This document shows positions 1 through 8,029 of a stretch of DNA of 14,885 nt, piece by piece. Each line of letters begins with the position of its first letter. Position 1 is the stretch's first letter. Location of the stretch: positions 1 to 14,885 of the forward strand of contig JAGMDP010000024.1 of the NCBI GenBank assembly GCA_023128635.1. Reading direction: 5' to 3'. Source of the stretch: Candidatus Heimdallarchaeota archaeon. Its GTDB lineage: Archaea; Asgardarchaeota; Heimdallarchaeia; JABLTI01. A model generated the notes under the pieces. It ran no database searches and was not told where the DNA came from. It worked only from the letters and a program-made list of their open reading frames with translations. The position numbers and the translations under genes were made by a program.

Positions 1-852
1 ATAGAAATTGTCAAACACATAACAGTTAGTCATCAAGAAAGCACCGTAAGAAGATTATCTCAATATGCATTTAATCGCGGGAAATATACTGTTGCTGCTG
101 ATTTATTACGGGCTATAGGGTTAGTTGATGAGGGTGATGCAATACTAGCAGTAGCAGCTCATGAATTCGGAACGATTGAGCGTCCAGAAATAGCCGCTAC
201 TATGTATGATTCCGTTGGACGACAAGACCTTGTAGGTGAGTCGCAAGAACATCGTGGTGAACAAGCACTTTCTCAAGGGAAAATTGAGGAAGCAAAAGTT
301 GCTTTTGCAGAAGCTGTAAAAGCCTATGATGAATCAAATCAACCAAAAGACGCCTTACGAGTGGAGGACCGTTTAAAGAAGTTCAATTTATTGGACAAAT
401 TCAGAGATTATGCTGCAGATGGGAACGCAGAAGCTGCTGAAGATATGATCGATGAAATCTCCGCAAGCTTTCCTGCTATTGCAATTTCCGACTTATATGC
501 TGAGATTGCAGCAGTCCTTGAGAGGAGTGGTCGCCCTTCAGATTCAGTTACATATTACGATAAAGCCGCAGATTCCACAAATAATCCTTTGAAAAAACAA
601 GGATATGTGAATGCCTTGCGAAGAGTTGGTTCACAGATTGCCTCACAACGAGGAAAAGGAGAAACTGTTGCTGCTTCTAACTTTTCAAAAAATTGTATAG
701 TATGTAAACGTCAAATACGAAAAGGTGAACGAATCGTATCGTGTCCTCATTGCAGTGAAACAGCACATTATTCACACTTTGTTGAGTGGGTAAAAGTGCA
801 AGGTGAATGTCCAAGTTGTCACGCAAGATTAAAAGCAGCTGATTTCAAATAA
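1..852 (+). CDS. alpha-solenoid (TPR-like) protein with C-terminal RING-like zinc finger, 5' truncated
   Basis: The frame is open from the first base of the window, so the gene begins upstream; 283 codons are visible. The first ~225 residues are alanine-rich amphipathic helices in pairs (for example around LSQGKIEEAKVAFAEAVKAY), as in TPR or related alpha-solenoids. The C-terminus carries eight putative zinc ligands: C232, C235, C248, C251, H256, H259, C270 and C273. The spacing is CxxC-x12-CxxC-x4-H-x2-H-x10-CPxC, with a Trp between the last two pairs, resembling prokaryotic RING-finger families and more loosely eukaryotic RING-H2. A role as adaptor or E3-like factor is inference. The next gene on the same strand starts 59 bases downstream. 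The internal ATG at base 202 is not the start, because solenoid sequence continues above it. Confident as a gene; function unknown. Confidence 0.8.
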   Translation: MEIVKHITVSHQESTVRRLSQYAFNRGKYTVAADLLRAIGLVDEGDAILAVAAHEFGTIERPEIAATMYDSVGRQDLVGESQEHRGEQALSQGKIEEAKVAFAEAVKAYDESNQPKDALRVEDRLKKFNLLDKFRDYAADGNAEAAEDMIDEISASFPAIAISDLYAEIAAVLERSGRPSDSVTYYDKAADSTNNPLKKQGYVNALRRVGSQIASQRGKGETVAASNFSKNCIVCKRQIRKGERIVSCPHCSETAHYSHFVEWVKVQGECPSCHARLKAADFK

Positions 853-911
853 TAAGGAAATATCTTAAAATACCTTGAACAATTTTCATTCTATATTGTT
901 GCTGTGATATT

Positions 912-1841
912 ATGGTCAGTAAAACTATTCTGGAATTATCCAATCGAATCCTCGCAGATTATGATCTAGCAACTAAATTAACTGCTGATGAAATTAATGA
1001 GTTAATTGAACAATTTATATTTTTAAAGAAAGGGAAACCAATTTTAAAACGCATTAAAAGCGGATCAACATTAGTGATCGGGGACATTCATGGTGATTTC
1101 AATATATTGAAATCAATTATTGATGGGTTTACAAAAAATGATCATATTAATCACCTAATTTTCCTTGGCGACATAGTAGATCGAGGGTCTCAATCAATAG
1201 GGTGCTTGAATTTACTATATGCTTTGATAATTAAATACCCAGATAGAGTACACATTGTGAGAGGAAATCACGAAGCTATCTCAGTAAATTCCCGTTATGG
1301 CTTTTTAACAGACATTAGAAATTTTTGCGGGACATCAGAAATAGAACAAAACACAGCAAATAACTCCTTACCTGAATTATATGTCAACTTCAACAGATCT
1401 TTTGGAACCATGCCTTTAGCACTTGTTCATGAGGAGTTCAGGTACTTTTTTGTCCACGGTGGGATTCCAATTGAACCCATTTCTTTAAAGGAAATCAACG
1501 ATCTGCCAAAAGCAGATTTACTTCTTAGCAATCCAACCATAAAACAAATGCTTTGGAATGATCCTCTAGAAGGAGTCGAAACGTATAGTCATAGCATAAG
1601 AGGAGATGGAATCTATATTTATGGTCAGGAAGTTCTTGACAATTTCATGAAAAAAAATAATCTGAAAATGATAATAAGAGCACATGAAGTTATTCCGGAT
1701 GGACATATCTACTTATTCAACAAAAAATTGCTTAGTTTATTTACATCAGAGGATTTCTATCAGGGTGTTAGTGGGAAAGTTGCGAAAATAACTGATAAAG
1801 GCAAAATCAAGATTTTTCATCCCTCAACAAATTCATATTAG
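912..1841 (+). CDS. PPP-family serine/threonine protein phosphatase
   Basis: A predicted cytoplasmic metallophosphatase of the PP1/PP2A/PP2B (PPP) family, which removes phosphate from protein Ser/Thr using a two-metal centre. All signature motifs are present and in order: GDIHGD (57-62), GDIVDRG (86-92), RGNHE (117-121), VHGGI (181-185), an LWNDP segment (214-218, matching the family's LWSDP), RGDG (230-233) and RAHE (256-259). The 309-residue length fits a bare catalytic domain with a short N-terminal helical lead-in and no added domains. The ATG at 912 has no clear Shine-Dalgarno sequence, so the transcript may be nearly leaderless. It follows the solenoid/zinc-finger gene on the same strand, but a 59-base gap leaves operon membership uncertain. 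It converges with the transporter gene downstream. The physiological substrate is unknown. A nucleotidase of the related diadenosine tetraphosphatase group is possible, but the RGDG...RAHE tail favours a protein phosphatase. Confidence 0.92.
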   Translation: MVSKTILELSNRILADYDLATKLTADEINELIEQFIFLKKGKPILKRIKSGSTLVIGDIHGDFNILKSIIDGFTKNDHINHLIFLGDIVDRGSQSIGCLNLLYALIIKYPDRVHIVRGNHEAISVNSRYGFLTDIRNFCGTSEIEQNTANNSLPELYVNFNRSFGTMPLALVHEEFRYFFVHGGIPIEPISLKEINDLPKADLLLSNPTIKQMLWNDPLEGVETYSHSIRGDGIYIYGQEVLDNFMKKNNLKMIIRAHEVIPDGHIYLFNKKLLSLFTSEDFYQGVSGKVAKITDKGKIKIFHPSTNSY

Positions 1842-1849
1842 TAACACGA

Positions 1850-1857
1850 TTTTTTTT
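1850..1857 (+). terminator. T8 tract after phosphatase gene
   Basis: An uninterrupted run of eight T residues begins nine bases after the phosphatase stop codon, with no strong hairpin before it. Archaeal RNA polymerases commonly terminate at such oligo-T tracts. It lies between two convergent genes, which fits a termination role. Confidence 0.45.
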
Positions 1858-1902
1858 AAGAGGAAACTCAGGGGAACTACTTTCTAGATGCAAATATGAA
1901 TC

Positions 1903-3816
1903 TCAAATCCAAATAAGTCCAAAACCAACCCATAAGAACACTGATACCGTTGATAAGACGATTATACCTACAATATCCAGTATTGACCCTACTCGAAATA
2001 TCTCTTTCACACTAAAATAGCCCGTTGAATAACTTATCATTGTTGGTGGCGTGCCAAACACTAATGCATAATCAATACTTGAACCCATTGCTACAATTAA
2101 AGCCAACATCGTAGGGTCGATTTGCAAACTAATAGCAATAGGAATAACTAAGGGAATCAGCATTGCAGCACTTGCTGTATTACTAGCAACAGCTGTAACT
2201 AGAAGTGAAATCCCACCAACAATTAATGCAATTACAATGAAATGTTTTCCTTCAATAATACCCATTTTAGAAGCAATCCAGTCACCAATCCCTGTAGCAA
2301 CTAACGCATCTCCTAAGCTTAAACCCCCACCGAATAAGAATAAAGCATTCCAATTGACATTCTTAACATCTTTTACTTCTAACAAATTGAATCCGAAAAT
2401 TAGCACAACTGCTATTAGAGCTACAATACCAGAACTAATTGCAATAACTCCATTGGTCCAATTTTTAAGAGGGGTTGCCATTAACCAGAGAACAATGGTG
2501 AAGATGAATATTGCTACAGTAACCCATTGCTTCTTGTTCATTTTACCCATTTTCTTTAAATCATCACGAAAGACGATTTGAGCTTCTGCTAAGCTTTCCT
2601 TTGAGATTTTTGGTTTGAAAACTAGGAGTATGTACCCCCAAATAATGAAAAGCATAATTAAAACAAATGGTAATCCAAATCCTATCCATTTCAAGAAGGA
2701 AATTTCTATACCCACATCCGATAAACCTGCTATAGCAATGGGATTTGCTGGGGTTCCAATGACAGAAGCAATACCTCCAGTGGTTGCTGCATAACCAATT
2801 CCTAAAATTAATGCTTTCCGGAAACCAGAGAGATTTTTCTCTCGGCCACCACTTTCAATTTGAGTTACTAAAGCAATAGCAATAGGAATCATAACAGCAG
2901 CACTAGCAGTATTACTCATCCACATGGAGAGAAAGGCTGAGACACTCATTAAAAGTAAAATCAACATAGATGGACGAATACTAGCATTACCTATTATGCC
3001 AAGGGCTAAACGACGATCAATATTGTGTTTCTTAAGTGCTTCAGCAATTATAAAGCCACCAAAGAATAAAGCAATAACAGGATCAAAGAATGGTTGTAAA
3101 GCATCTCCCGTAGTAGAAATACCTGAAATGACTACAATAATCGGTACTAAAAATGCTCCAACGATTGTAGGAACAATTTCAGAAATCCAAAGACCAGCAA
3201 TTACAACTAGTAATCCTATAGCTACTCCTGCTTTAAATGGAACTGCCATACTAAAATAAATAACGTCAATATTTTTTCCTATTTCTGTACTGTGAATAGT
3301 CTCAATTTTTGTGGGACGAACTTTTCGATCCATCCCAACTCCGTTAATATTACTGGAAATGAGATTCAATTCCAAATTCTGAATCGAATTGTTTGTATTA
3401 TCTAAAATTCCTACTCGGTATTCAACTTTAGAGTGAGTAGATGACTTGTAGGCTAGATCCGTGAAAATAATACAAGAATTACCACTAACACTTAGAGATC
3501 TAAATATTTCAGTTGTAGTGGTATCTGCGCTATCAGCCATATTTATATCAAAAATAATATCATTATAATTACTAAAAGTTAACCGAACTTGATATTGACC
3601 CGGTTCCATATTTGCGGGTCCAAGAAAAGAAACACCAATAGCTACTCCTATGAGAACAAAGGCAATCACAGATTTTCTTATGAGCTTCTTTTTTTTCTCC
3701 TGTTTTTCTTCGGGAGTTAACTCTTTTTTATCTGAGCCCACTTTTGTTTTCTGTGTATGAGGTTCTTTAACATCATTTTCTAATGATATTTTTCCATTTG
3801 TTTTCTCTTTGGACAT
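1903..3816 (-). CDS. SLC13/DASS-family sodium:anion symporter with N-terminal ectodomain
   Basis: An integral membrane transporter of the divalent anion:Na+ symporter (DASS/SLC13) family, which moves dicarboxylates, citrate, sulfate or phosphate. The diagnostic duplicated SNT motifs, which bind Na+ and substrate in this family, are at residues 301-303 and 545-547, each followed by ASAA(V/M)(M/L)IP. They pair with GTPAN (355-359) and GTPPT (588-592). The transport core runs from about residue 193 to 637, roughly the usual family length. The oddity is the N-terminus: a Lys/Glu-rich cytoplasmic stretch (1-48), one membrane segment (~49-66) and about 120 residues of beta-rich polar sequence (~70-190), likely extracytoplasmic. 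The start ATG has a GTGATG sequence 4-5 bases upstream. The gene is probably monocistronic, since 100 bases separate it from the upstream Yip1 gene. The substrate cannot be read from sequence. Confidence 0.9.
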   Translation of the reverse strand: MSKEKTNGKISLENDVKEPHTQKTKVGSDKKELTPEEKQEKKKKLIRKSVIAFVLIGVAIGVSFLGPANMEPGQYQVRLTFSNYNDIIFDINMADSADTTTTEIFRSLSVSGNSCIIFTDLAYKSSTHSKVEYRVGILDNTNNSIQNLELNLISSNINGVGMDRKVRPTKIETIHSTEIGKNIDVIYFSMAVPFKAGVAIGLLVVIAGLWISEIVPTIVGAFLVPIIVVISGISTTGDALQPFFDPVIALFFGGFIIAEALKKHNIDRRLALGIIGNASIRPSMLILLLMSVSAFLSMWMSNTASAAVMIPIAIALVTQIESGGREKNLSGFRKALILGIGYAATTGGIASVIGTPANPIAIAGLSDVGIEISFLKWIGFGLPFVLIMLFIIWGYILLVFKPKISKESLAEAQIVFRDDLKKMGKMNKKQWVTVAIFIFTIVLWLMATPLKNWTNGVIAISSGIVALIAVVLIFGFNLLEVKDVKNVNWNALFLFGGGLSLGDALVATGIGDWIASKMGIIEGKHFIVIALIVGGISLLVTAVASNTASAAMLIPLVIPIAISLQIDPTMLALIVAMGSSIDYALVFGTPPTMISYSTGYFSVKEIFRVGSILDIVGIIVLSTVSVFLWVGFGLIWI

Positions 3817-3916
3817 TGACTCATCACATTCAGTAGTTATGCTTAACTATATTCAGACAAATAATACGGCAGATGAATGATATTTATGGGTTGTGTTTAA
3901 TTTTTGAAGAAACAGC

Positions 3917-4681
3917 TCAAGTTCCAATATAATAAATAATCATCAAAATAAGATAAACTATCATAGGTATACCGGTAGCTATAGCAGTCTCTAACCATGA
4001 AAACTCACATGCTGGTTTAGCAATGAAGACAATGTAAATACTTGATGCCGCAAGACCCAAAAAGTGGATAACTAAACCAACTATACCAATAAAAGAATGT
4101 CTGAGGGAACTCATATCATTGAAAATCGCAGAAAAGTCATATGAATCAGGATCTCTCCAAGGTAGTGCAATAAGAAACAAAATACCGATAAAGAGTTCTG
4201 AAAAAACAATAGGCATCATTCCATACCCTACTGCCGCACGAATTTGTTTTCTGGAAGCTTTGCCTCCTAGTAATCGGGTCATCAATCTGATAACCCAGCT
4301 TCCTAGTAGCCAAATAAGCGTCGGTAAAAGCAAAATAGCTATCCAGCCAAGGAGGAATACAACCGGATAAAATTTCATATCGAGTAATCTTGTGTGCATA
4401 ACAAATGATAATACTTGTAGAGATAATCCCAGTGAAATTGCTACAATGAATAAGAAAGCACCTTTCGAATCAGGATTATCTGCAATTTCTTGAGCAATAA
4501 CTCTTGGCTTCACAATAAGAGATTTGATTCTGAACCAAACTTCTTTGTATGTAACTGGAGCGAAAATCTTTTGTTCATATGTAACAGTCAAATCTGCTCC
4601 ACAAAATGGACAAAGTAAGTATCCTTGAGGAGAGACTTCGTTACATATCGGGCAACGAATAATTACATCTTCGGTACTCAT
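3917..4681 (-). CDS. zinc-ribbon / Yip1-domain membrane protein
   Basis: A 254-residue membrane protein. The N-terminus holds a zinc ribbon with C10, C13, C24 and C27 (CPIC...CPFC). A linker follows, then about five membrane segments (roughly 75-97, 105-135, 152-173, 196-220 and 232-252). The segment around 47-90, with KSLIVKPRVIAQEI before the first membrane helix, and the overall helix layout match Yip1-domain proteins. The eukaryotic relatives act in vesicle traffic and bind Rab GTPases; prokaryotic members have no settled function. GGAG lies eight bases before the ATG, supporting this start. The gene points the same way as the transporter gene downstream but is separated from it by 100 bases. 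The family assignment is fairly confident; a trafficking role would be inference only. Confidence 0.82.
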   Translation of the reverse strand: MSTEDVIIRCPICNEVSPQGYLLCPFCGADLTVTYEQKIFAPVTYKEVWFRIKSLIVKPRVIAQEIADNPDSKGAFLFIVAISLGLSLQVLSFVMHTRLLDMKFYPVVFLLGWIAILLLPTLIWLLGSWVIRLMTRLLGGKASRKQIRAAVGYGMMPIVFSELFIGILFLIALPWRDPDSYDFSAIFNDMSSLRHSFIGIVGLVIHFLGLAASSIYIVFIAKPACEFSWLETAIATGIPMIVYLILMIIYYIGT

Positions 4682-4817
4682 ATTTTTTGCTCCAAAATAA
4701 TCCTTATTGTAGTTAATAAAGAATCATCGCTATTAAGCTAAAATAACCTTTCGAAATTATCAAATTTTATTTACAAAGAAGGATATCATTTATTAGATTC
4801 ATTTAACAAGATAATTT

Positions 4818-4823
4818 GGTGGG
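4818..4823 (+). promoter_or_regulatory. ribosome binding site of pcp
   Basis: GGTGGG seven bases before the ATG. It is the GGTG core seen before several genes here, complementary to the archaeal 16S rRNA 3' end. Confidence 0.6.
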
Positions 4824-4830
4824 TTAAACT

Positions 4831-5442
4831 ATGAAAAAAGTGCTATTAACGGGCTTTGACCCCTTTGGTAAAGACAAAATAAATCCTGCTTTAGAGTTAA
4901 TAAAAAAGATGGCAAAAGAAGAAATCCCGGATGTAGTATTAACAACGATTAGATTACCAGTTGTCTTTGGGGAAGCAATTGCTGAATTAATTTCAGCTAT
5001 TGAAAAAACAAAGCCTGATTTGATCCTATCTCTGGGACAAGCTGCGGGAAGAATGGTAGTCTCAATTGAGAGAATTGGTTTGAATATGAATGATACTGAT
5101 CATGCAGATAATGCAAATAATAAACCAAGAGATGAATTAATTGCTGACAATGGTCCCGCAGCCTATTTCACAACTATTAATGTTAGAAAAACTTATCAAG
5201 AAATTAAGAAAGCAAGTATCCCTGTAAGTATCTCAAATTCAGCTGGAACATTTGTTTGTAATAACATAATTTACGGAGTTTTGCATCACCTTGCTAGCAA
5301 TAATCAAAATCACATTAAATATGGGTTCATTCACATACCTTATCTACCATCCCAAGCAGCAGAAAAAGCAAGACCCTTCGCATCACTACCGTTGGAAATT
5401 CTAGAGAAAGCTGTCCGCATTGCAATTAACGTTAATATTTAA
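4831..5442 (+). CDS. pcp: pyrrolidone-carboxylate peptidase (pyroglutamyl peptidase I)
   Basis: A cytoplasmic cysteine peptidase of MEROPS family C15 that removes N-terminal pyroglutamate from peptides. The 203-residue length is standard. The N-terminal VLLTGFDPFG strand and the catalytic triad are all visible: E80 in SIERIGLNMND, C143 in SAGTFVCNN, and H168 in GFIHIPYLP. Nothing essential appears missing, so it should be active. The ATG at 4831 is preceded by GGTGGG at a good distance. It is a single-gene unit: the upstream gene is divergent and the downstream pilin-like operon is convergent, only 33 bases away. It probably serves peptide turnover. The family occurs in both bacteria and archaea, so it says little about the organism. 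Confidence 0.95.
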   Translation: MKKVLLTGFDPFGKDKINPALELIKKMAKEEIPDVVLTTIRLPVVFGEAIAELISAIEKTKPDLILSLGQAAGRMVVSIERIGLNMNDTDHADNANNKPRDELIADNGPAAYFTTINVRKTYQEIKKASIPVSISNSAGTFVCNNIIYGVLHHLASNNQNHIKYGFIHIPYLPSQAAEKARPFASLPLEILEKAVRIAINVNI

Positions 5443-5475
5443 TTTTTAAAAGAAAAATGGGAGAATATTGTTACT

Positions 5476-6177
5476 TTATACGTTCAGTGTAACAATAACC
5501 TGTTCAGCAGAAACTCCTATCACAACATCTCCGGGAGCCAATGGAGCAGAATAAATATAGGTGCCATTGTAAAGATCTGCTGTTGCAGCAGCATTGACGG
5601 TTACTTGCGAGTACCCTAGATAAGTAATTCCATAAACTGTTTCATAATAGAAATCAATAATCGCATTAGTTGCTGTATTTGTGTAAGAAAGGGTATAGTT
5701 GACATTATAGCTTAATTGGGTTACAATAGACATGTAGTTGCATTCCATATAAACATCAATGTCACCCCTGAAAGACATACGTCCATTAGTACTTACTAAT
5801 TCAACTGGAAGAACAGCGGGAATTAATTCATCTATCTCGAAAACAGCAATATATCCCTTACTCAGCATTTGTACTTCTGCAAAATCAAGCCAATCTTGTA
5901 AGATAAGCCCTGCAGTATTATTGCTATCAATTATAGTAGCAGGTTGAGAGAAATTCGCTAACATAGATATGACATAAGCGTTTGTTTCCGTTCTAAAATT
6001 ATCAAATGTTGATTGGAATTCTTCTATTTCCAGTCCTTCTGTGTATTGGGTTCGGTTTAATTCGTAAACAATATTGATAAAAGATAACATGTAGATTGTC
6101 ATAATTACAGCGCAAACCAGAAAGATTTGCCCTCTTTTGTTATCTTTCATGAATTGTTTGATTTTGTTGCGTTTCAT
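5476..6177 (-). CDS. pilin-like anchored protein, KRGQ N-terminus (third gene of operon)
   Basis: A predicted 233-residue exported protein. It has a basic N-terminus, then KRGQIF at 14-19, then one hydrophobic segment (about 17-36) and a Tyr/Thr/Asn-rich, probably beta-structured outer domain. This layout matches archaeal class III signal peptides, cut by an archaeal prepilin peptidase just before the hydrophobic helix; here the likely scissile region is at the GQ (16/17). I chose the ATG at 6177 over a TTG four codons earlier, because GGGTGA overlapping the stop codon of the preceding gene is then well placed. The gene follows its neighbour by four bases, indicating translational coupling. 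There is no recognisable domain after the anchor. The subunit type (major pilin, minor pilin or other surface protein) cannot be told. Confidence 0.7.
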   Translation of the reverse strand: MKRNKIKQFMKDNKRGQIFLVCAVIMTIYMLSFINIVYELNRTQYTEGLEIEEFQSTFDNFRTETNAYVISMLANFSQPATIIDSNNTAGLILQDWLDFAEVQMLSKGYIAVFEIDELIPAVLPVELVSTNGRMSFRGDIDVYMECNYMSIVTQLSYNVNYTLSYTNTATNAIIDFYYETVYGITYLGYSQVTVNAAATADLYNGTYIYSAPLAPGDVVIGVSAEQVIVTLNV

Positions 6178-6181
6178 TTTT

Positions 6182-6634
6182 TCACCCAACCAATCGCCAT
6201 AATTCTAAATGAATCATTCTGTACTGATTCAAGATTGTATCATATCCAAACAGAAAGTAATCAGTAGCTCCAACTGATGCATCAGCTGGCGGTATTCTTT
6301 CCCAGTATAAACTGAAAATATTCGTTCCAGCATCATCTTCAACCGATAATCGCCAGAAGACATTTTCAGGCAAAGCACTATCAATACTATCAGCAAGTTC
6401 TGTTGTCATTAAATTATAAACTAGAGGTTTCAAAGTTCCTGCACTATTCAAAGATTCGAGAGTGTTGTATCCTATTTCAGATAAATTATCTGGGTAGGTT
6501 TTATCTGTAGAAAATTCAACTTGATAAATAGCAATCATCAATAATATTAGCACAGATAATGCTATGAAGACTTCTATTAGGAATAGTTGTCCTTTCTTTT
6601 TGTGTCGAATTTTTAACTTAGATATTGGGGCCAT
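6182..6634 (-). CDS. pilin-like anchored protein, KKGQ N-terminus (second gene of operon)
   Basis: A predicted 150-residue protein with a basic N-terminus and KKKGQLFLIE at 12-21, the best class III signal-like motif of the three, with Glu near position +5 after the Gly as in type IV pilins. A strong hydrophobic helix (about 17-38) and a small outer domain follow. The chosen ATG at 6634 has GGCGGTG eight bases upstream. An earlier in-frame ATG at 6661 has only AAGGA directly touching it and is less likely. The start overlaps the end of the upstream gene by 22 bases, and the stop overlaps the ribosome-binding site of the next gene, so the three genes form one tightly coupled operon. Its size and motif make it the best candidate here for a true pilin or pseudopilin. 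No specific family was recognised. Confidence 0.72.
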   Translation of the reverse strand: MAPISKLKIRHKKKGQLFLIEVFIALSVLILLMIAIYQVEFSTDKTYPDNLSEIGYNTLESLNSAGTLKPLVYNLMTTELADSIDSALPENVFWRLSVEDDAGTNIFSLYWERIPPADASVGATDYFLFGYDTILNQYRMIHLELWRLVG

Positions 6635-7719
6635 ACGTATAACACCGCCTTGAATAAGCATTCCTTAACAACAACAATTTTTTCAATTTTCACGATTTGC
6701 TTATTATCTGGCATCAAATCAGCACCGTATACAGTGCTAAATTGCTCACTTAATTGTGAAGGATAAACAAACACCTTTCTCTGGAAACCAGAAATTGAAT
6801 CTGCAGTTACTAAAGAAACACAAGTACCATTTGTTGGGATTCTTAGATCAAAGGTTTCAGTAGTACTTGGACTACTGACTGTTGATGACTCATTACCAAA
6901 TTGCTCATTTCCTTCAGTATAAGGATATAAAACAATTGCACTTAAACTGACTAGCGAACCCACAAAAGATGTTTGAATATTTGCTAATCCATTATTTGAA
7001 ATGTTCTCTTGAACAATAAATTGCAATCCGAAATTAGTTTCGGTTCCTATAACAACCTCTTCGATATCAACTGCATAAATCCCAATCTGACTTTGCGCAA
7101 AAACAACCAACGTAAAATGTCCGTCTGGTAATACAGCAACTCCTGTTGGAAAACTCAAATCTAAAATACCAGAAGTATCTGTTTGGGATTTCTGGGTAAA
7201 AACAACTGTACTATTTGGTGCTACTACAAAACTCCAAACAATGCAATCTCCAATTGATGTTGTAATATTGATGCTACCAATTGGTTGAGACAGAGTCAAC
7301 GATGCGCTAACATCAAATAGTGACTCAAGACTTAATTGAAAACCAATTTTGTTTTCTAACGACATATTCTGTTTCAGATTTTCATAACTCAGACTAAACA
7401 ACGCATGCGGATTTATCCGAGAAATCTTGTTTGCATCTAAACTTGTGGTACTAATCTCTCGCAAGCCAAAGGAATTAAATTCTGTACTATATTTGTACTC
7501 CCAATCATTGGGATACCCTGTGCTTGAAAAAAATACCTCTGAGACTTGATTAGCAGAGGATTCAAAAGCTCTGTTATCTAAATTTTGATATTTTGGTTCT
7601 AGAAAATTCAGCGATAATACAATTACTTCTGCAAACATAATCATGAAAATAATCATTGCGAGAGCAAAATCGACTCCTTGTATCTGCCCTTTCTTATTTC
7701 GCCAAATATTTCTTTTCAT
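6613..7719 (-). CDS. pilin-like anchored surface protein, KKGQ N-terminus (first gene of operon)
   Basis: A predicted 368-residue protein starting with a basic stretch and KKGQIQ at 9-14, followed by a hydrophobic helix (about 16-40). A long Ser/Thr/Asn-rich outer region with several N-x-S/T sites follows. A GYPNDWEY segment shortly after the anchor resembles a G-x-P-x-(D/N)-W pattern I associate with archaeal pilin-like membrane proteins, though this is from memory. The C-terminal ~40 residues are hydrophobic and basic rather than serine-rich. The ATG has GGTGG seven bases upstream, and TTATATTAAA near 7740-7749 may be part of its promoter. It is the first gene of an operon transcribed away from the TadC-like gene, which suggests it belongs to the same surface filament or secretion apparatus. 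It is too large for a simple pilin and may be a tip or adhesin subunit (inference). Confidence 0.72.
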   Translation of the reverse strand: MKRNIWRNKKGQIQGVDFALAMIIFMIMFAEVIVLSLNFLEPKYQNLDNRAFESSANQVSEVFFSSTGYPNDWEYKYSTEFNSFGLREISTTSLDANKISRINPHALFSLSYENLKQNMSLENKIGFQLSLESLFDVSASLTLSQPIGSINITTSIGDCIVWSFVVAPNSTVVFTQKSQTDTSGILDLSFPTGVAVLPDGHFTLVVFAQSQIGIYAVDIEEVVIGTETNFGLQFIVQENISNNGLANIQTSFVGSLVSLSAIVLYPYTEGNEQFGNESSTVSSPSTTETFDLRIPTNGTCVSLVTADSISGFQRKVFVYPSQLSEQFSTVYGADLMPDNKQIVKIEKIVVVKECLFKAVLYVWPQYLS

Positions 7720-7954
7720 TGGGGATCCACCAATCTAACGTTTAATATAATCTCAAAAGTATCATGGTTTATTTTTGCTATAATTATGTGATTATTTAAG
7801 TTCTAAAACCTTTTCGCTTGTGGTATTTAGTCTAGTGAACAGAGCAATATGTATTTTTTCACTTCTTATAAAAAAATCAATAATAAACTCATTTAGTATC
7901 CACAAACATAGAATTTATTTAGCATAAACATGTAAATGTAAGCACTATTAGAAT

Positions 7955-7964
7955 CCCTATAGGG
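7955..7964. promoter_or_regulatory. perfect palindrome, possible operator
   Basis: CCCTATAGGG is an exact 10-bp inverted repeat, extended to ATCCCTATAGGG-GAT with one extra G. It stands out as a G/C-containing island in A+T-rich DNA and lies about 17 bases upstream of the TATA-like TTATTTATTT of the TadC-like gene. Such a site would suit a dimeric regulator. No matching regulator gene is adjacent. Confidence 0.35.
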
Positions 7965-8014
7965 GATAACATGGCAATAATTATTTATTTGTGAAATTTC
8001 ATATCACATTTAAG

Positions 8015-8020
8015 CGAGGA
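8015..8020 (+). promoter_or_regulatory. ribosome binding site deciding the TadC start
   Basis: CGAGGA lies about nine bases before the ATG at 8030. It favours that start over an in-frame GTG 13 codons upstream, which would place this purine-rich site inside the gene. Confidence 0.5.
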
Positions 8021-8029
8021 ATAAACAAT

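Larger units (their letters stand above)
7720..8029. promoter_or_regulatory. divergent intergenic control region of the pilus-like locus
   Basis: These 310 very A+T-rich bases separate the leftward pilin-like operon from the rightward TadC-like gene. I see no coding sequence or structured RNA. On the left, TTATATTAAA (minus strand, 7740-7749) and a TTTATTTTTG stretch near 7769-7778 are TATA-like. On the right, TTATTTATTT at 7981-7990 lies about 45 bases before the TadC start. A perfect palindrome lies at 7955-7964. Both operons are probably controlled from here. The promoter calls are by eye and uncertain. Confidence 0.45.

Noticed and set aside
2237..3259. Two plus-strand open frames of 111-114 codons inside the transporter gene
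   Set aside because: They are antisense to clear DASS transmembrane sequence with intact SNT motifs, have low-complexity Ile/Thr/Pro content, and have no ribosome-binding site.
7720..8029. Possible RNA gene or small protein in the 310-base gap
   Set aside because: No cloverleaf, no stable G/C-rich stem beyond the 10-bp palindrome, and no small frame with a ribosome-binding site could be seen.
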